A stretch of DNA of 64,000 nt from Parietichytrium sp. I65-24A (taxonomy: Eukaryota > Sar > Bigyra > Thraustochytrida > Thraustochytriidae): assembly GCA_012862575.1 (NCBI GenBank), contig BLSF01000043.1, forward strand, positions 310,001 to 374,000, given 5' to 3'. This document shows, in pieces, positions 10,738-21,228 of this stretch. Position 1 is the first letter of the stretch, and each line of letters starts with the position of its first letter. Position numbers and translations under genes: made by a program. The notes beneath the pieces were generated by a model. It saw only the letters and a program-made list of their open reading frames with translations. It ran no database searches and was not told where the DNA came from.

Positions 10738-12287
10738 ATGTACGGTTCCCAGCAGCGTGGAGAGGGCCAATCAGCTGCTGCTCGTGAAACAAAAGTCGGT
10801 GCCAATGAGTGCGCTAAAGCTGAAGAAACCAAAGTAGATATCTTTGCAGATAGTAGCAACGCAAAAGCCGATACCGATACCGGGCTGGACCATTGGCCTC
10901 CTCGACAGCTTTCCTCGCCGGTCCTTAGCAACGTTGCCAAAAATGACAGTGTTTCCGCGAGTGTTCTGGCACCGGTTTCAGGTAGCGGGACGGGTACCGG
11001 CGAATTCGGGCGGAAACGGTTTGGTGCCGGCGGAGATGAAGACGAGGAGGGCTTGGACCCCAGTGCGAAACGCAGGCGGAACGTCCGCGGAAGAGACCGC
11101 GAGGACAGCGAAGAGGACGAGGATGGAGACGACCTTGTGGCACATGACGGCGACGACGAGCAAGATGACGACGAAGATACCAAGCGGGACCCCCATGGCG
11201 ACGACGAGGAGGACGATAAAGACGACGACCAGTCTGCATCGGAAAACCGAGGCGTCTCCGAGGCGGACCGCAACGCGACATATTTTGAGATCTCCACGGA
11301 AAGAGCGCAGGAGGATCTTCTCAAAACAATACCTTACGGCTGCATATTCTGCGAACAGGTGTTCCGCTCGCCACAGCATATTACCGTACACGTCTCGACG
11401 CACGTGCCTGTTGGGAAACCATTTCGGTGCACGAGCTGCAACAAGTGTTTTTCCGGCACGAGCGAGCTCAAACGGCATTACCTCTCGGTTCATCTTAAGC
11501 TCAAAAGGTACGGGTGCACTGGCTGCGAACTGCGCTTCTCACGCCTCGTCGATGTTCAAGTTCACATAGACAAGGTACACCACGCAATCAAACGCTTTCG
11601 CTGCAAAAGGTGCCCAAAGACGTTCGGCCGCGCAGGGGACCTCAAACTGCACGATCGCACGGTGCACGAAGGTATCCGGCCGTACAAATGCAACGAGTGT
11701 GACATGGAATTCGGATACAAGAACAACCTGAAAAAGCACGTGGATACGGTGCACAAGATGATCAAGCGCTTCGAGTGCGAGATTTGCGGCAAGAGATTTG
11801 GAAGGAAAGACCACTTACATCGCCACAGCGAGAACCGTGTGTGCATCGAAGACCGCAACCGCAAAATTGTGCACCAACAGCAACAGACCGCTAACCAATT
11901 TGTACCAGTGTATCTGTCGCAAGGCAGCATGGTGAGTCCCATGGGGGGGTTCATCCCTATGCAGCCAGGAGCTTATAGTGGACAGCCGCTTCAGTTTTTA
12001 CACCCAGTGCAACAGCAGCACCAACAAATACCACAGCAACAGCAGCCACAGACCATGGTTTATCATCAGCATTTCATGCCTCCAGGCGGGCCAATCGGTC
12101 AACAGGTGCTTCAACAGAGTCAATCCGAGGGACAGCCGCATTCACTTGGCCTCCTGCCTGTGTCTACACTCCCTCAACAGTTTCCATTCCAGCAGCTGGG
12201 GCAACAGCACCAGTACGTTCAACAGCAGTTCACCCATCAACAACAGCAGTACGCCCATCAACAGCAGCAGTACGCCCATCAACAACA

Positions 12288-12318
<31 letters not shown>

Positions 12319-12327
12319 CAACAGTAG
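10738..12327 (+). CDS. Six-finger C2H2 zinc-finger protein with acidic region and glutamine-rich tail
   Basis: This 529-aa protein is a likely nuclear DNA-binding regulator. A basic cluster KRRRNVRGR (111-119), a candidate nuclear localisation signal, is followed by an acidic stretch (121-164) rich in Asp and Glu. Six zinc fingers lie at about 202-222, 231-252, 260-281, 289-310, 318-339 and 347-369. The first five are C2H2 and the last has a C2HC-like end (HRHSENRVC). Linkers are of the KRF/RPYKC type, as in multi-finger DNA binders. From about 379 to the end the protein is Gln-rich, finishing in imperfect HQQQQYA repeats and a CAG-encoded polyQ run at 12286-12315. The acidic and Gln-rich parts are typical of transcription activation regions. 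Targets are unknown. The start is the first in-frame ATG. Confidence 0.9.
12286..12315 (+). repeat. CAG trinucleotide run encoding polyglutamine
   Basis: An almost uninterrupted CAG/CAA run lies at the C-terminal end of the zinc-finger gene. It is preceded by CAT-CAA-CAG-containing units near 12230-12285 that repeat the peptide YAHQQQ. Length polymorphism between strains would be expected. Confidence 0.85.
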
Positions 12328-15054
12328 TCGTTCCCGGCAGGACCCCCCCAATTCATGAACCACCCCCGCTAGCCCCGCTAGCCGGTCCCCACCTCCGCCC
12401 CGAGCACAGCCCCTTCATCATCATCTCATCCAATCGCCACCACCGACCGCACGTCGCCCATCCATCTCTGCCTCCCTCGCCCGCCGCGCACTTGGCGTCC
12501 CACTGTGGCGCCATTCCCTCTGCCCCCCCCCTCCTCTCTCTCTCAATCTCTCAATCTCTCCCTCTACACCTGCGGTCCCGGTTCCCAACCAAGCAGCGCC
12601 ATCTCCCATCGCAAGCAGGCGTGCCCCGTGTTGGTTCCCGCGCGCGGGATCTGGCGTCGGTTCTCGCGCGGAGAACCTGCGTGAGTGCGTGCGTGAGTGC
12701 GCGGGGAACCAACAGCGAGACCCCTGCGCGGAGAGAACAAGTGCCGCGGCGAGCGACGGAAAGACCAGATGGCGCGGAGTCATGGACACTTTGACACATG
12801 GACACATGGACACTTGGACACATGGAGGAGGATGAGTGAGGCCGCCAGTGTGCTGAGTGTGGCGAGCGCGGGAGCTGGCTGGATGAGAGGGATTGAGAGA
12901 GAGATTGAGAGAAATGCGGGCGATGGGAACGGCAAAGCTGCAAAGCTGCACAGCTGGCGATGGAGAGAGAGGCGAGAATGGAACGGAGCAGGAGAACGGC
13001 AGGAGATGCGACAGCGCGCGATGGGGATGGAGGGATGATTGAATGGACGATGATAGAGAGCGGATCGGGGATGCTGATGATGATCGGGCGCGGATTTGCG
13101 CGGAGGAATTAGAAGATGCGGGAGGATCGCGGAGAGGGATCGCGCGTGGCGAGTGCAGGTGCTTGGGCAGCGCGAGAGCGGGCGAACTCAGGAGCGAGCG
13201 GAAGTGGGAGCGAAGATAGTGACGCTTGTAAAATTTGTTCTTTGGAGTGAAAGTACGACTTCTCAGCCGCCATGGCCGCGCGCGAGTGGCGGGCGATGAT
13301 CGCGCCGTGCGCGGCCGACTGTTTTGTGTGTAATTTTTATGATGGACTTGGAAGGAAGGTGCTGAGGAATCATTCGACGTGGTGAGACATGATCCCGCTC
13401 GCGCACGGTGAAATTTACATCTGAACTTGGTTTTGACGTGATAATCCAACCCTTGTTTTTGTTTTCTCTTTTTCCACTCTACGTCACAAAGCCAATGTGC
13501 GCCCACCTTTTCACTTTCGCAGTCTTCTTCCGAGCTAGGGCTACTTGCTGTGTTAGCTGTGTTAGCTGCCTATTTGGCTTGATTGACAATCTTGGCTGAT
13601 TTTGATGAGAGAGACAAATAGAGATTTGTTATAGCACGACTACGAATCGAAGAATCGGTCACGAAAACAGATGAATTGTCGTAAAGGCTCGCGCGATTCG
13701 AGGAGCAGGCAAGGCCATGCAGTTGGGCTTTTCCTATTTACGTCTTTTTCTTTTTTCGAATTCAGAACGGAACATGTCAAAACTGATGTGTACTTAAATG
13801 CCAGGTTGTTGGGGAATAGCTCTCAACGTTTCCGACTTTCAGGCTCTTTACCCTCACATTGAAGAGTTTGACGACCTTCTATGGTGCCCTCGAGAAGACT
13901 TGCCAGAATATCGGAAGCAGAAGAGTGATAACGGCGTCGCCCGGCATAGCAATTTGCTCTGGGGAATTTGCGTCCCGTGCCCTCCCACTGGAGCACCTAC
14001 TGCGGTGTGTTGCCGTGCTTGGCCACCATTTTGACTTCGACAGGACAGTTTATTCGGGCCTGATGTCGTCTTTGTGAATGTGATAACCCCGTGACTCGAT
14101 GGAGTCTGTGCTCCCGTGTTTTCTGGATTTGTTTTTTGCGGATGATTGAATTCGGAAATGCTTTGCCTAAGTTGGTTCCGCAGCACTTATTGGAGAGAGA
14201 CAGGTGCGTCGATTGTCGATGCTATCTGGAAAAGTAAGGCAGCTTTGTGCGACAGCTTGCCCAAGCAAGTTTGGGCAATTTTTCCTGTCGAGTTTTGCGA
14301 GGAAGGAAGCTGATTCCCCTCTCTCTTGCTTGCTTGACTTTTGGTTTTGATTTCGGACCCCAACCAAGCAAAACTGCAAAAGTCAAGGAGCAGAGCGTTC
14401 ATTGACTTCGTAGCAGTATGCATGTGAATTTAATGCTACTCGGCGGCAAATTGCTCACAATTCCAAGGCTTCTTTAAAATGATGGCTTTTCTCTTGTCTC
14501 ATTTACCTTCCGATTTTTGAGTTGAAATTTAATTGTACTTGTGAATCTTGCAGCAATGTTTCAGAGTCAAGCTTCTCTCCAGAGTCTGATGCGTCACGGT
14601 CGCCTTCATCGGTAGACATTTTATACGGTACCGATTCCATTGTGCACCCAAAGAAAATGATGCCTATACTCAGAAGGCCTTTCCATTCGGCCAATCAATG
14701 CCAGCAAAGTTCTGTTCACTCGGACTGGTCTCGAGAGTGAGGCGGCCGTTGTTGCAGCTCGAGTCGAAGACCTTGCTGGCCGATGATTTTGAAAACGCTC
14801 TTCTCTCTAATACTTCTTCGATCCATCGGTGTTGCTGTTGGAGAGGCACGGAGCGTTCTGCTCTGACTGTGAAATTTGGGAGGTTACTGATGAAAAATTG
14901 TTTGCGCGCTGCAGGTAATTGTGAGCTCGGAAAAGCGGAAGACACTTGATGCCCAAGTTTCGTTGGCTTTAAAAAAATGTTCCTTCGATGACGTAATGTT
15001 TGTAATCGTTTAGCTCGTTTACTTTATAGCTAGCAGCGGCGACGCGCAAATAGT
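12328..15054. other. Gene-poor stretch between the zinc-finger and prefoldin genes
   Basis: From 12.4 to 13.4 kb the DNA is GC-rich and repetitive, with GGACACATGGACAC-type repeats near 12784-12830 and GAGA-type runs near 12890-12915. A long minus-strand frame at 12421-13506 has Ser/Arg/Pro-biased, featureless translation and is not accepted. From 13.4 to 15.0 kb composition becomes more balanced and shows coding-like fragments (see 13843-14434). Confidence 0.4.
13843..14434 (+). other. Coding-like fragments, possibly exons of a spliced gene or a pseudogene
   Basis: Several short plus-strand open stretches read like protein but change frame. One is open from about 13843 to 14077, after a pyrimidine-rich acceptor-like TTTCAG, and includes ALPLEHLLRCVAVLGHHFDF. 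Another at about 14038-14090 includes FGPDVVFVNVITP. A third runs at about 14159-14310 (MLCLSWFRSTYWRETGA, then IVDAIWKSKAALCDSLPKQV). A fourth near 14356-14420 includes DPNQAKLQKSRSRAFIDFVA. In-frame TGA codons separate some of them, and the phases I could test do not yield one clean transcript. The fragments sit convergent to prefoldin 5, where a plus-strand gene end would fit. I do not recognise a family. Confidence 0.2.
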
Positions 15055-15933
15055 CTATTCCGCAGCCTCAGCTTGCGAACGCTTCACCTCCTCGATGCGG
15101 AACTGCAGCAAACTCTCGACTTGGCGCAAGTTACTCGATGAAGCCATCAGACCTTCTCCAACGCGGTCAGTAAAAGCTTTAAGTTGTGAAACCTGTCAAG
15201 TCAAAGAAGAGCGCTCAAAGAGCATGACAGTGTTGTAAGTTTTGCATCGCCTCATTCCCTCCTTCCTCCTGCTCTGCAAACGTACCTTGCGGGTGCAAAA
15301 TTCCTTTGCGCTCGAAGTGGTCTTGCGGATAAAAAATCCTGTGCCTATCTCCACGGTGACGTGCGAAGTGCTTCCGATGGATCCGGGCATGTAAAGCGAC
15401 CCGGTAAGAGGCACCAACAACTTTGAGCCTGCGTTTACAAAATCAAACAACAATAAGACAGTGCCTCGCAATCAGTGATAATTCCTCGCTTTTGACAAAT
15501 CTCTGCCTCGGCAACTTGCGGCGCAACCCCCACCCAAAGCCAAGCACAGACAATACGCAGCGATCCTTTCCAAACAAACAAACAAACAAACCTCACCGTC
15601 AAACGCACCTTCCTCAGAGCCCTCAATCATCTCAATCGCTCTTAGCGAGTCCTGATACCTGCCCAACGCAGTCGCCATGTTCTGATACCTCGCCTGGTTC
15701 TCTGCAATATCCTGCTCCACGCAACCCAAACCCAAACCCAAACCCAACACACTGTCAGCATTCGCTCCACTCACAACATAGCTCCCCGCGCCACCATTTC
15801 CGTTCCACGTTCCGTTCCACGGCTGGACAGTTTTGGACAGTTTTGGACCTTTGGCCACTCACTCACTCACCTTGCGCATGGCCTCTCTCTTTTGGTGCAG
15901 CTGCTGCAGCGTAAACTTTGATATGTCCTCCAT
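15055..15933 (-). CDS. PFDN5: Prefoldin subunit 5, four exons
   Basis: Prefoldin is the hexameric cytosolic chaperone that hands nascent actin and tubulin to the CCT chaperonin, and this is an alpha-class subunit. On the minus strand the exons are 15933-15871, 15711-15609, 15428-15286 and 15192-15055. Each junction has a GT donor (GTGAGT, GTGCGT, GTACGT) and an AG acceptor, and the phases add to 447 nt, giving 148 aa against about 154 in human. Exon 1 gives the N-terminal coiled coil (LQQLHQKREAMRK). Exon 3 gives the conserved hairpin core (GSKLLVPLTGSLYMPG, then EIGTGFFIRKT), which matches the family closely. Exon 4 gives the C-terminal helix. Three introns in 880 bp are exceptional here. 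The start is the first ATG, directly after a GA-rich leader. Confidence 0.9.
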
Positions 15934-17504
15934 CTTCTCTCTCTCTCTCTTCTCGTTCCTTCTTGTTCCTTTCAGTGAGTAGATTGGCAGTACAGCCCAA
16001 AGTGTCCGCGCAACAAGCAAAACAGTCCTCGCGTATACCTAGTATACTTACATAGATCTTACCAGTATCCAACTACTCCACGAGCCCTAATCTACACTCT
16101 CGCTCTTTGCTAACGTTTTGCATAGGGTCAAGCGTAGATCAGCGGTTGGGCGGGGTAGGCAAATCCTGCAGTATCGCGTCATGAAGACGTCGGCGTTATG
16201 TCAAGAGGCAGTCTAAAGTGCGATGTTTTTCGTCATACAGAGGTCGTGTGTGACGTTGCGCCGTTCGTCACGTAGACGTTCTTGGGACGCTATTAAATCG
16301 GTAAGGCCGCGAAACACACGTCTTGGAGACGGAGGCGTTACAAGAGGCGAGGAGTTAGGCAGACTCTGTCTACTCATTTCTACTCGTGTGTCTACATGTG
16401 TCTACTCACAACTCATTCTACTCATGTCTACTCTGACAAACATTGATTGACAAACTCTGACTCCGACTAAGCCGACCTCACAGTCAGAAACTTGAACTTC
16501 GAATTTGAAAAGACACAACTCAACGGCTCTGTTTTTAGGGTTGCCAACAACACAACTGTGACAACGCGAAGCAGAGTAAAGCAAAGCGAAACAAATTAAA
16601 TTAAATCAAAACTAAACAAAACTAATCAAATCAAATCAAATCAAATCAAAACAAAGCAAGGAAAAACAGAGCAGAATACCTTCGGAGCAGACTTGGAATG
16701 ACAGCCGAACCATCTCATCCATGAATTAAACAGTGAACAGTGACAATGGAAATGGAAATGATACCGGTAAGCGCACAACCCTCAGACTCCGGCTTACCGC
16801 CCGAAACATCAGATGTAAGCAAATGTTGACTGTGAGTAAGTGAGTGAGTGAGTGAGTGCGCCAACGTCTCTGGTTGTGAGTTTTGGATGTAAGTACCAGT
16901 ACCTTGTAATGGGCGCAGTCTTCGCCTTCGTCTTCTGCGGAGTTGGAGTTGTGGCTTCTCTCGGCACACAGGCAGGTAGGCAGGCATGTAAACTATTGGC
17001 AGGCGCACACGTCAATGAGATGGAATGGATAAATTTCCACGTTAATCACATCGCCGTTGTGCTCACACGTCAGAACCGTCCTGTTTCCTGTTTCCTGTTT
17101 CCTGCTTTGATTGATCCGCGGCAACTCTGTAAATGCATGAATTGGAAGCTCGGCGTTGAAGGACGAGACGATAGATTTCGCACATCGTGCGCCAAACAAA
17201 GCTGAGCAGCAAAAAGTGACTGACTCACTCACTGACTCACTGACTGTGAATCACAAGAGAAATCAACGAATCGGAAAGGTGGAGGCCGAGGCGTATGACT
17301 TGCGAGTAAGTGTACACGAGTCGTGTTTGGACTTTAACCAAGTAGCGTCTTCCGAATCAGGCTTGGGAATTCATAGTTCAAAGGCAAAGCTCTTGCTGCT
17401 GAGCCGCTCCTTCGAACGTACGTGCACCGACACGCAAGGGGTTTGAGGCCGACAGGCGCGAGCGGTAGATCTTTGCGCGCGAAAGCGGGGCTGGACCTGC
17501 CACC
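15934..17504. other. Divergent promoter region with AAATC repeats
   Basis: The region separates the divergently read prefoldin 5 gene and the PH-domain gene at 17505. It contains an (AAATC)n-like run at about 16605-16652, GTGA tetramer repeats near 16836-16858, CCTGTTT repeats near 17080-17105 and GACTCACT repeats near 17216-17245. No gene is supported. Confidence 0.5.
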
Positions 17505-20500
17505 ATGCCGCGATTTGGAGGGAACGTATGGTCGAGCACCGATGTGCTTCGTGTTGCTTGGGAAAACGAGAATGTGCTGGGCTTCATCGAGGTTGGATCG
17601 AGCACTACCTTGTCCGAGGCGAGACAGAAGATGTGCACCGAGATCGAAGGGCTGGCCAGCGTGGCGAATGCGAACTTTGTGTTTCTCCTTCCAGATGGAG
17701 TCCCCATCTCCAGAAAACAGGAGAGCCATATCATGGCCAAAGAGTTACTCCCTATCGTCCAGCTCAGAGAGAACAGCTGGTCAGGCCCGACTCGGTCTGC
17801 CTCGCGCGCAAGCTTGCCCGCAAAAGCATCAGGAGGGTCCTTGAGCAGCGACAACTTTAGAATCGCGCAACACTTTGGCAGCTCGAAACCAAGCTTCAGC
17901 CGCCAAAATAGTAGCTCAAAGGTTTCCGTGGTGTTCCTTGGAGAGGTTTACTCATTGTGGATCACCAAGGACTACACATTCGCTCAACTTCGCCGAGAGG
18001 CAGCTAGATATTGGAGTCTCAACCCGGAACAGGTGATTCTCACAGACGAAGAAGGAACGTCTTGGCCTGAGGCAGCGCTCATTTGCTCGGTGCTGCAGAC
18101 GGGGATTCTTCAAGACAAACAAATCGTCCTGGTACGCAAGCCAAGGCCGTCATCGCCTAACCATCGACAGTACGGCGCCTCGTCGGGCTACGAGGTGGAA
18201 AACTATCACGCACCAGGATCGCCCTTGAGCAGCATTATTACCATCAATAATATGATGCAGGCAAACGTAGTGGGTTCTCCGAGGGAGGCACGGGACCGCG
18301 AAGCAAGCCCGACTTCTTCGCCGCGGTCCTTGAGCGCGTCCACCAGAAACCGAGCTGATTCAAGAAACACTGAGTCCAGTGATCGAGTGCAATCTATTAG
18401 TGACCCGTCGTCACCGCAAATGACGTCGCCTCTCGTCTCTCCCACTGCGAGTAGTGCCGACTTTCGACAAAAGTTACATGACCACTCGTTCGAACAAAAA
18501 CACAAAGACAACATAAATGCGAGTACAGCAGCTGACGAGCACGACCTCGCTCCCCCGGCCTCGCAGGCTTCAGCAGCCTCGGCGGTGATGGATAAGTACG
18601 GTGAGCTCTGGAGAATTTTTACGTTTTACTGCGTTCAAATAGACTCGCTTCGTCCACTCATGATGGATCGCAGGGGCTTCGTCGGCTTACTCCATGACTG
18701 CCACCTCGTAGACAGTGGCAAATTTTGCCCTGCCATCCTCAATCTCGTATTTGCGTCTAACTGCAGCAAAAAGACGCACAGCAACAAGATGGAATTTGAT
18801 AATTTCCTGGACGCACTTATGGAGCTTACTCGCAGACTGCAAGACTCTGCAGATGAGAAGCGTGGGAGAGAAAAGCAGCGCCAAAGCCGAGTACTCCTGC
18901 CCAATTTCGCCAAACTACTGAGTCATCGAATCTTTCCATTCGCGTCAACCTGGAACATCGAAAAGTGGCAAGCGGAGGCTCAGCTCAGCAGAGCTGATTC
19001 GATATTGCGAGTGATGAAACATTTTGCTCGACCGCTCTATGATATTTTCGAATTTTATGCCCCAGCAGTTCAGAGCAGCAAACAAGACAAAGAAAGTGAC
19101 ATACGTCTCACCTTTCACGAGTTCTCTATGATTGCCGTCGACTTCCAATTTGCAGAGCTTGGCGTGAGGCCGCAGCTCGCTGAGATCTTTCTGTGTTGTG
19201 CACAGAGTGGCGGCGTGCCCATATCAACGAAACGCTCCGGACTCAGAATTTTCACCGAAGCGGATCGTGCAGCAGCCCAGCTACGCAAGCAGAAGCGCTC
19301 GGCAGCCCAAACCGTGGCCGAGATTGCACAATCTAAGAAGCCCCTCAAGCTTGAGACAAGTCTTGAGCGAAAGGAGGACGACGAGGAGATTGAGTCCAAC
19401 AAAGAGGAATTGCAGAGCGAGGACTCCTATCTGGAGGCTATTCAGAGAATCTCCTCGTCCGGCTCAAAAAGTAGGGCCCAAAGCATGGACGAGGTGGATG
19501 ACCCCAAATTCACACAGCCTCCCCTATTTGTCTTCCGTTACGAAGACGGCACCCCGATTTGGGACCGGCCATCGCTGGGTTTTCCACAATTTCTGGACGC
19601 CCTGCTGCGTATCTCTTTTGCGGCATTTCCCCAACATCGCGACATGGATATGATCGAGAATGCGCCAAAGGCACTCTTTCAACACTTTTCCAAGTGTTTG
19701 CGAAGGTCCTATGTCATGGATCTTGTCGAGAAGCGAAAAGACTTGCGCACTAACCAAGTGGGACTTATCAATGGGACGAACAACTTGTACAAAAATTTCG
19801 TGGCAATGTGGACCCAAGAAGGCCAGCCAGATTACCCAACAATGACCTACTTGTCCAAAGCAAAGAAGGAAGTCTCTACGTTGGGGCCGGTCGCGACTCG
19901 ACGCAGTGACGCGAATGCCTCTAGCCAGCAGGCCAACACACAGCCCTCTCCTCGACGCCCGAATCAGGACCTTTACAAAATTTACAATTCGGGGAAAGAG
20001 CCCAAGTCCCCGAACACTTGCTCTGGGGCAGGTCGCCGCGTGCTTGATCAGCTTCTTGTGGCCGAGGAGGTCTCGCAGGACGAAGCGAAAACTACGACCA
20101 CAAAGTCTATGGAAGCCAGCCGGGCTGTTGCGGCATTGCTCGGCGTTGACAAGGACAGTGGAAACAACAACATTATCAATGGAAACAATGACGACGCAGC
20201 GGACTTGTACCCCTTCCATGAACTTGGCAATCAGTCCTTCTCTGAGAGCGTCAATGAGAGCAATTTGCAAGGCCATTCGTTTTATGAGCAAAGCGTTGCT
20301 GGGGATCACGACGATGGTTTTTCTCCTGGCCTGCGGAGCCCCAATCTCGGGTACGAATCTGATCCTCAGATGGAAGAGGTCTCTGATTCTGACTTTTCGG
20401 AACACTCCGCGTCACGCATTGGGGATGACTCTGATGTTGAAGAAGAGCGAAAATTGTGCGAGGAAAACTCCACCGCGAATTCGACGACCGACGATGATGA

Positions 20501-21053
20501 CCAGGGCCTTTTGAGGAATGACTTGATGGGAATGGAGGACTTGGACGGATCCACCTACATTCAGTCCACTTTCGTGGCTCAGAGACTGTCAAAGGCGGTC
20601 CATGCACTACTTTGCCGGGGTGGGGTGTTTTTGAAGCATTGTCGTCGGGGCAAGCCCCACGCTCGATTTGTTTGGTGCGACCAGGCAATGGAAAAAATAT
20701 ACTGGTGCAAGTTCGACAAACGACGCGATCCAGGTCAGTATGCTTCGGACAAGAAGGTGAAAGCGCGCAGTCTCCTACTTAGAGACGTCCTTTCGGTGAC
20801 CCAAGGTTTCGAGACTGCGGTAATGAAGAAGGACTTTGCCAATCGAGCAGCCGGGGCCGCGGGACTCGCTGCCATGCTCAACTGGACTGCACCGCGGAAA
20901 TCGAAGTCATTTATGGCCGCCAAAGAACCATTGTGTCTCTCTTTAATTAGCCCGAAACGAACCCTTGACTTGGAGTCTGATTCGGAAGCACAGAAAACAG
21001 TTTGGTACAACGCGTTCAGAGATCTCCTGAGCGCAGTACATGATGGAATATAG
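17505..21053 (+). CDS. Multidomain protein: ubiquitin-like segments, p25-alpha/EF-hand-like domain and C-terminal PH domain
   Basis: This 1,182-aa protein starts at an ATG in a good eukaryotic context (CCACCATGC). Residues about 8-90 and 138-212 read like ubiquitin-like or RBD-type beta-grasp folds. Residues about 362-445 (LWRIFTFYC, then NKMEFDNFLDALMELTRR) resemble the p25-alpha/TPPP module, an EF-hand-derived fold common in protist cytoskeletal proteins. A second, looser copy may lie at about 500-560. The middle is low-complexity and Ser/Asp-rich. The last 165 residues (about 1015-1180) look like a PH domain, with the closing tryptophan in TVWYNAFRDLLSAVHD at the usual helix position. It could link phosphoinositide membranes to microtubules or a ubiquitin-like partner. 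That role is inferred from domain types; no catalytic motif is seen. Confidence 0.75.
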   Translation: MPRFGGNVWSSTDVLRVAWENENVLGFIEVGSSTTLSEARQKMCTEIEGLASVANANFVFLLPDGVPISRKQESHIMAKELLPIVQLRENSWSGPTRSASRASLPAKASGGSLSSDNFRIAQHFGSSKPSFSRQNSSSKVSVVFLGEVYSLWITKDYTFAQLRREAARYWSLNPEQVILTDEEGTSWPEAALICSVLQTGILQDKQIVLVRKPRPSSPNHRQYGASSGYEVENYHAPGSPLSSIITINNMMQANVVGSPREARDREASPTSSPRSLSASTRNRADSRNTESSDRVQSISDPSSPQMTSPLVSPTASSADFRQKLHDHSFEQKHKDNINASTAADEHDLAPPASQASAASAVMDKYGELWRIFTFYCVQIDSLRPLMMDRRGFVGLLHDCHLVDSGKFCPAILNLVFASNCSKKTHSNKMEFDNFLDALMELTRRLQDSADEKRGREKQRQSRVLLPNFAKLLSHRIFPFASTWNIEKWQAEAQLSRADSILRVMKHFARPLYDIFEFYAPAVQSSKQDKESDIRLTFHEFSMIAVDFQFAELGVRPQLAEIFLCCAQSGGVPISTKRSGLRIFTEADRAAAQLRKQKRSAAQTVAEIAQSKKPLKLETSLERKEDDEEIESNKEELQSEDSYLEAIQRISSSGSKSRAQSMDEVDDPKFTQPPLFVFRYEDGTPIWDRPSLGFPQFLDALLRISFAAFPQHRDMDMIENAPKALFQHFSKCLRRSYVMDLVEKRKDLRTNQVGLINGTNNLYKNFVAMWTQEGQPDYPTMTYLSKAKKEVSTLGPVATRRSDANASSQQANTQPSPRRPNQDLYKIYNSGKEPKSPNTCSGAGRRVLDQLLVAEEVSQDEAKTTTTKSMEASRAVAALLGVDKDSGNNNIINGNNDDAADLYPFHELGNQSFSESVNESNLQGHSFYEQSVAGDHDDGFSPGLRSPNLGYESDPQMEEVSDSDFSEHSASRIGDDSDVEEERKLCEENSTANSTTDDDDQGLLRNDLMGMEDLDGSTYIQSTFVAQRLSKAVHALLCRGGVFLKHCRRGKPHARFVWCDQAMEKIYWCKFDKRRDPGQYASDKKVKARSLLLRDVLSVTQGFETAVMKKDFANRAAGAAGLAAMLNWTAPRKSKSFMAAKEPLCLSLISPKRTLDLESDSEAQKTVWYNAFRDLLSAVHDGI

Positions 21054-21228
21054 GTAGCTAGTACTCATAGTAAATGCAAATTCATAATTTAAATGCAAAC
21101 GCCTTACGTTTTAGAGAGACCCGAGTGGAGCTTTGTGTGCAAGGCGAATGCCGCCCCACTCTGGCAGGGGTTACAGCTGCTCACTGTCGTTCACTTCCGC
21201 TGGAAGAATGCACTGACGTGAAGCGTCT

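Noticed and set aside
12421-13506. A 361-codon minus-strand frame after the zinc-finger gene
   Set aside because: Other frames are open in the same stretch, and the translation is Ser/Arg/Pro-biased with no domain. The DNA is low-complexity.
19524-20405. A 293-codon frame antisense to the PH-domain gene
   Set aside because: It lies wholly inside the 1,182-aa gene on the other strand. That gene has domains, and this frame has none.
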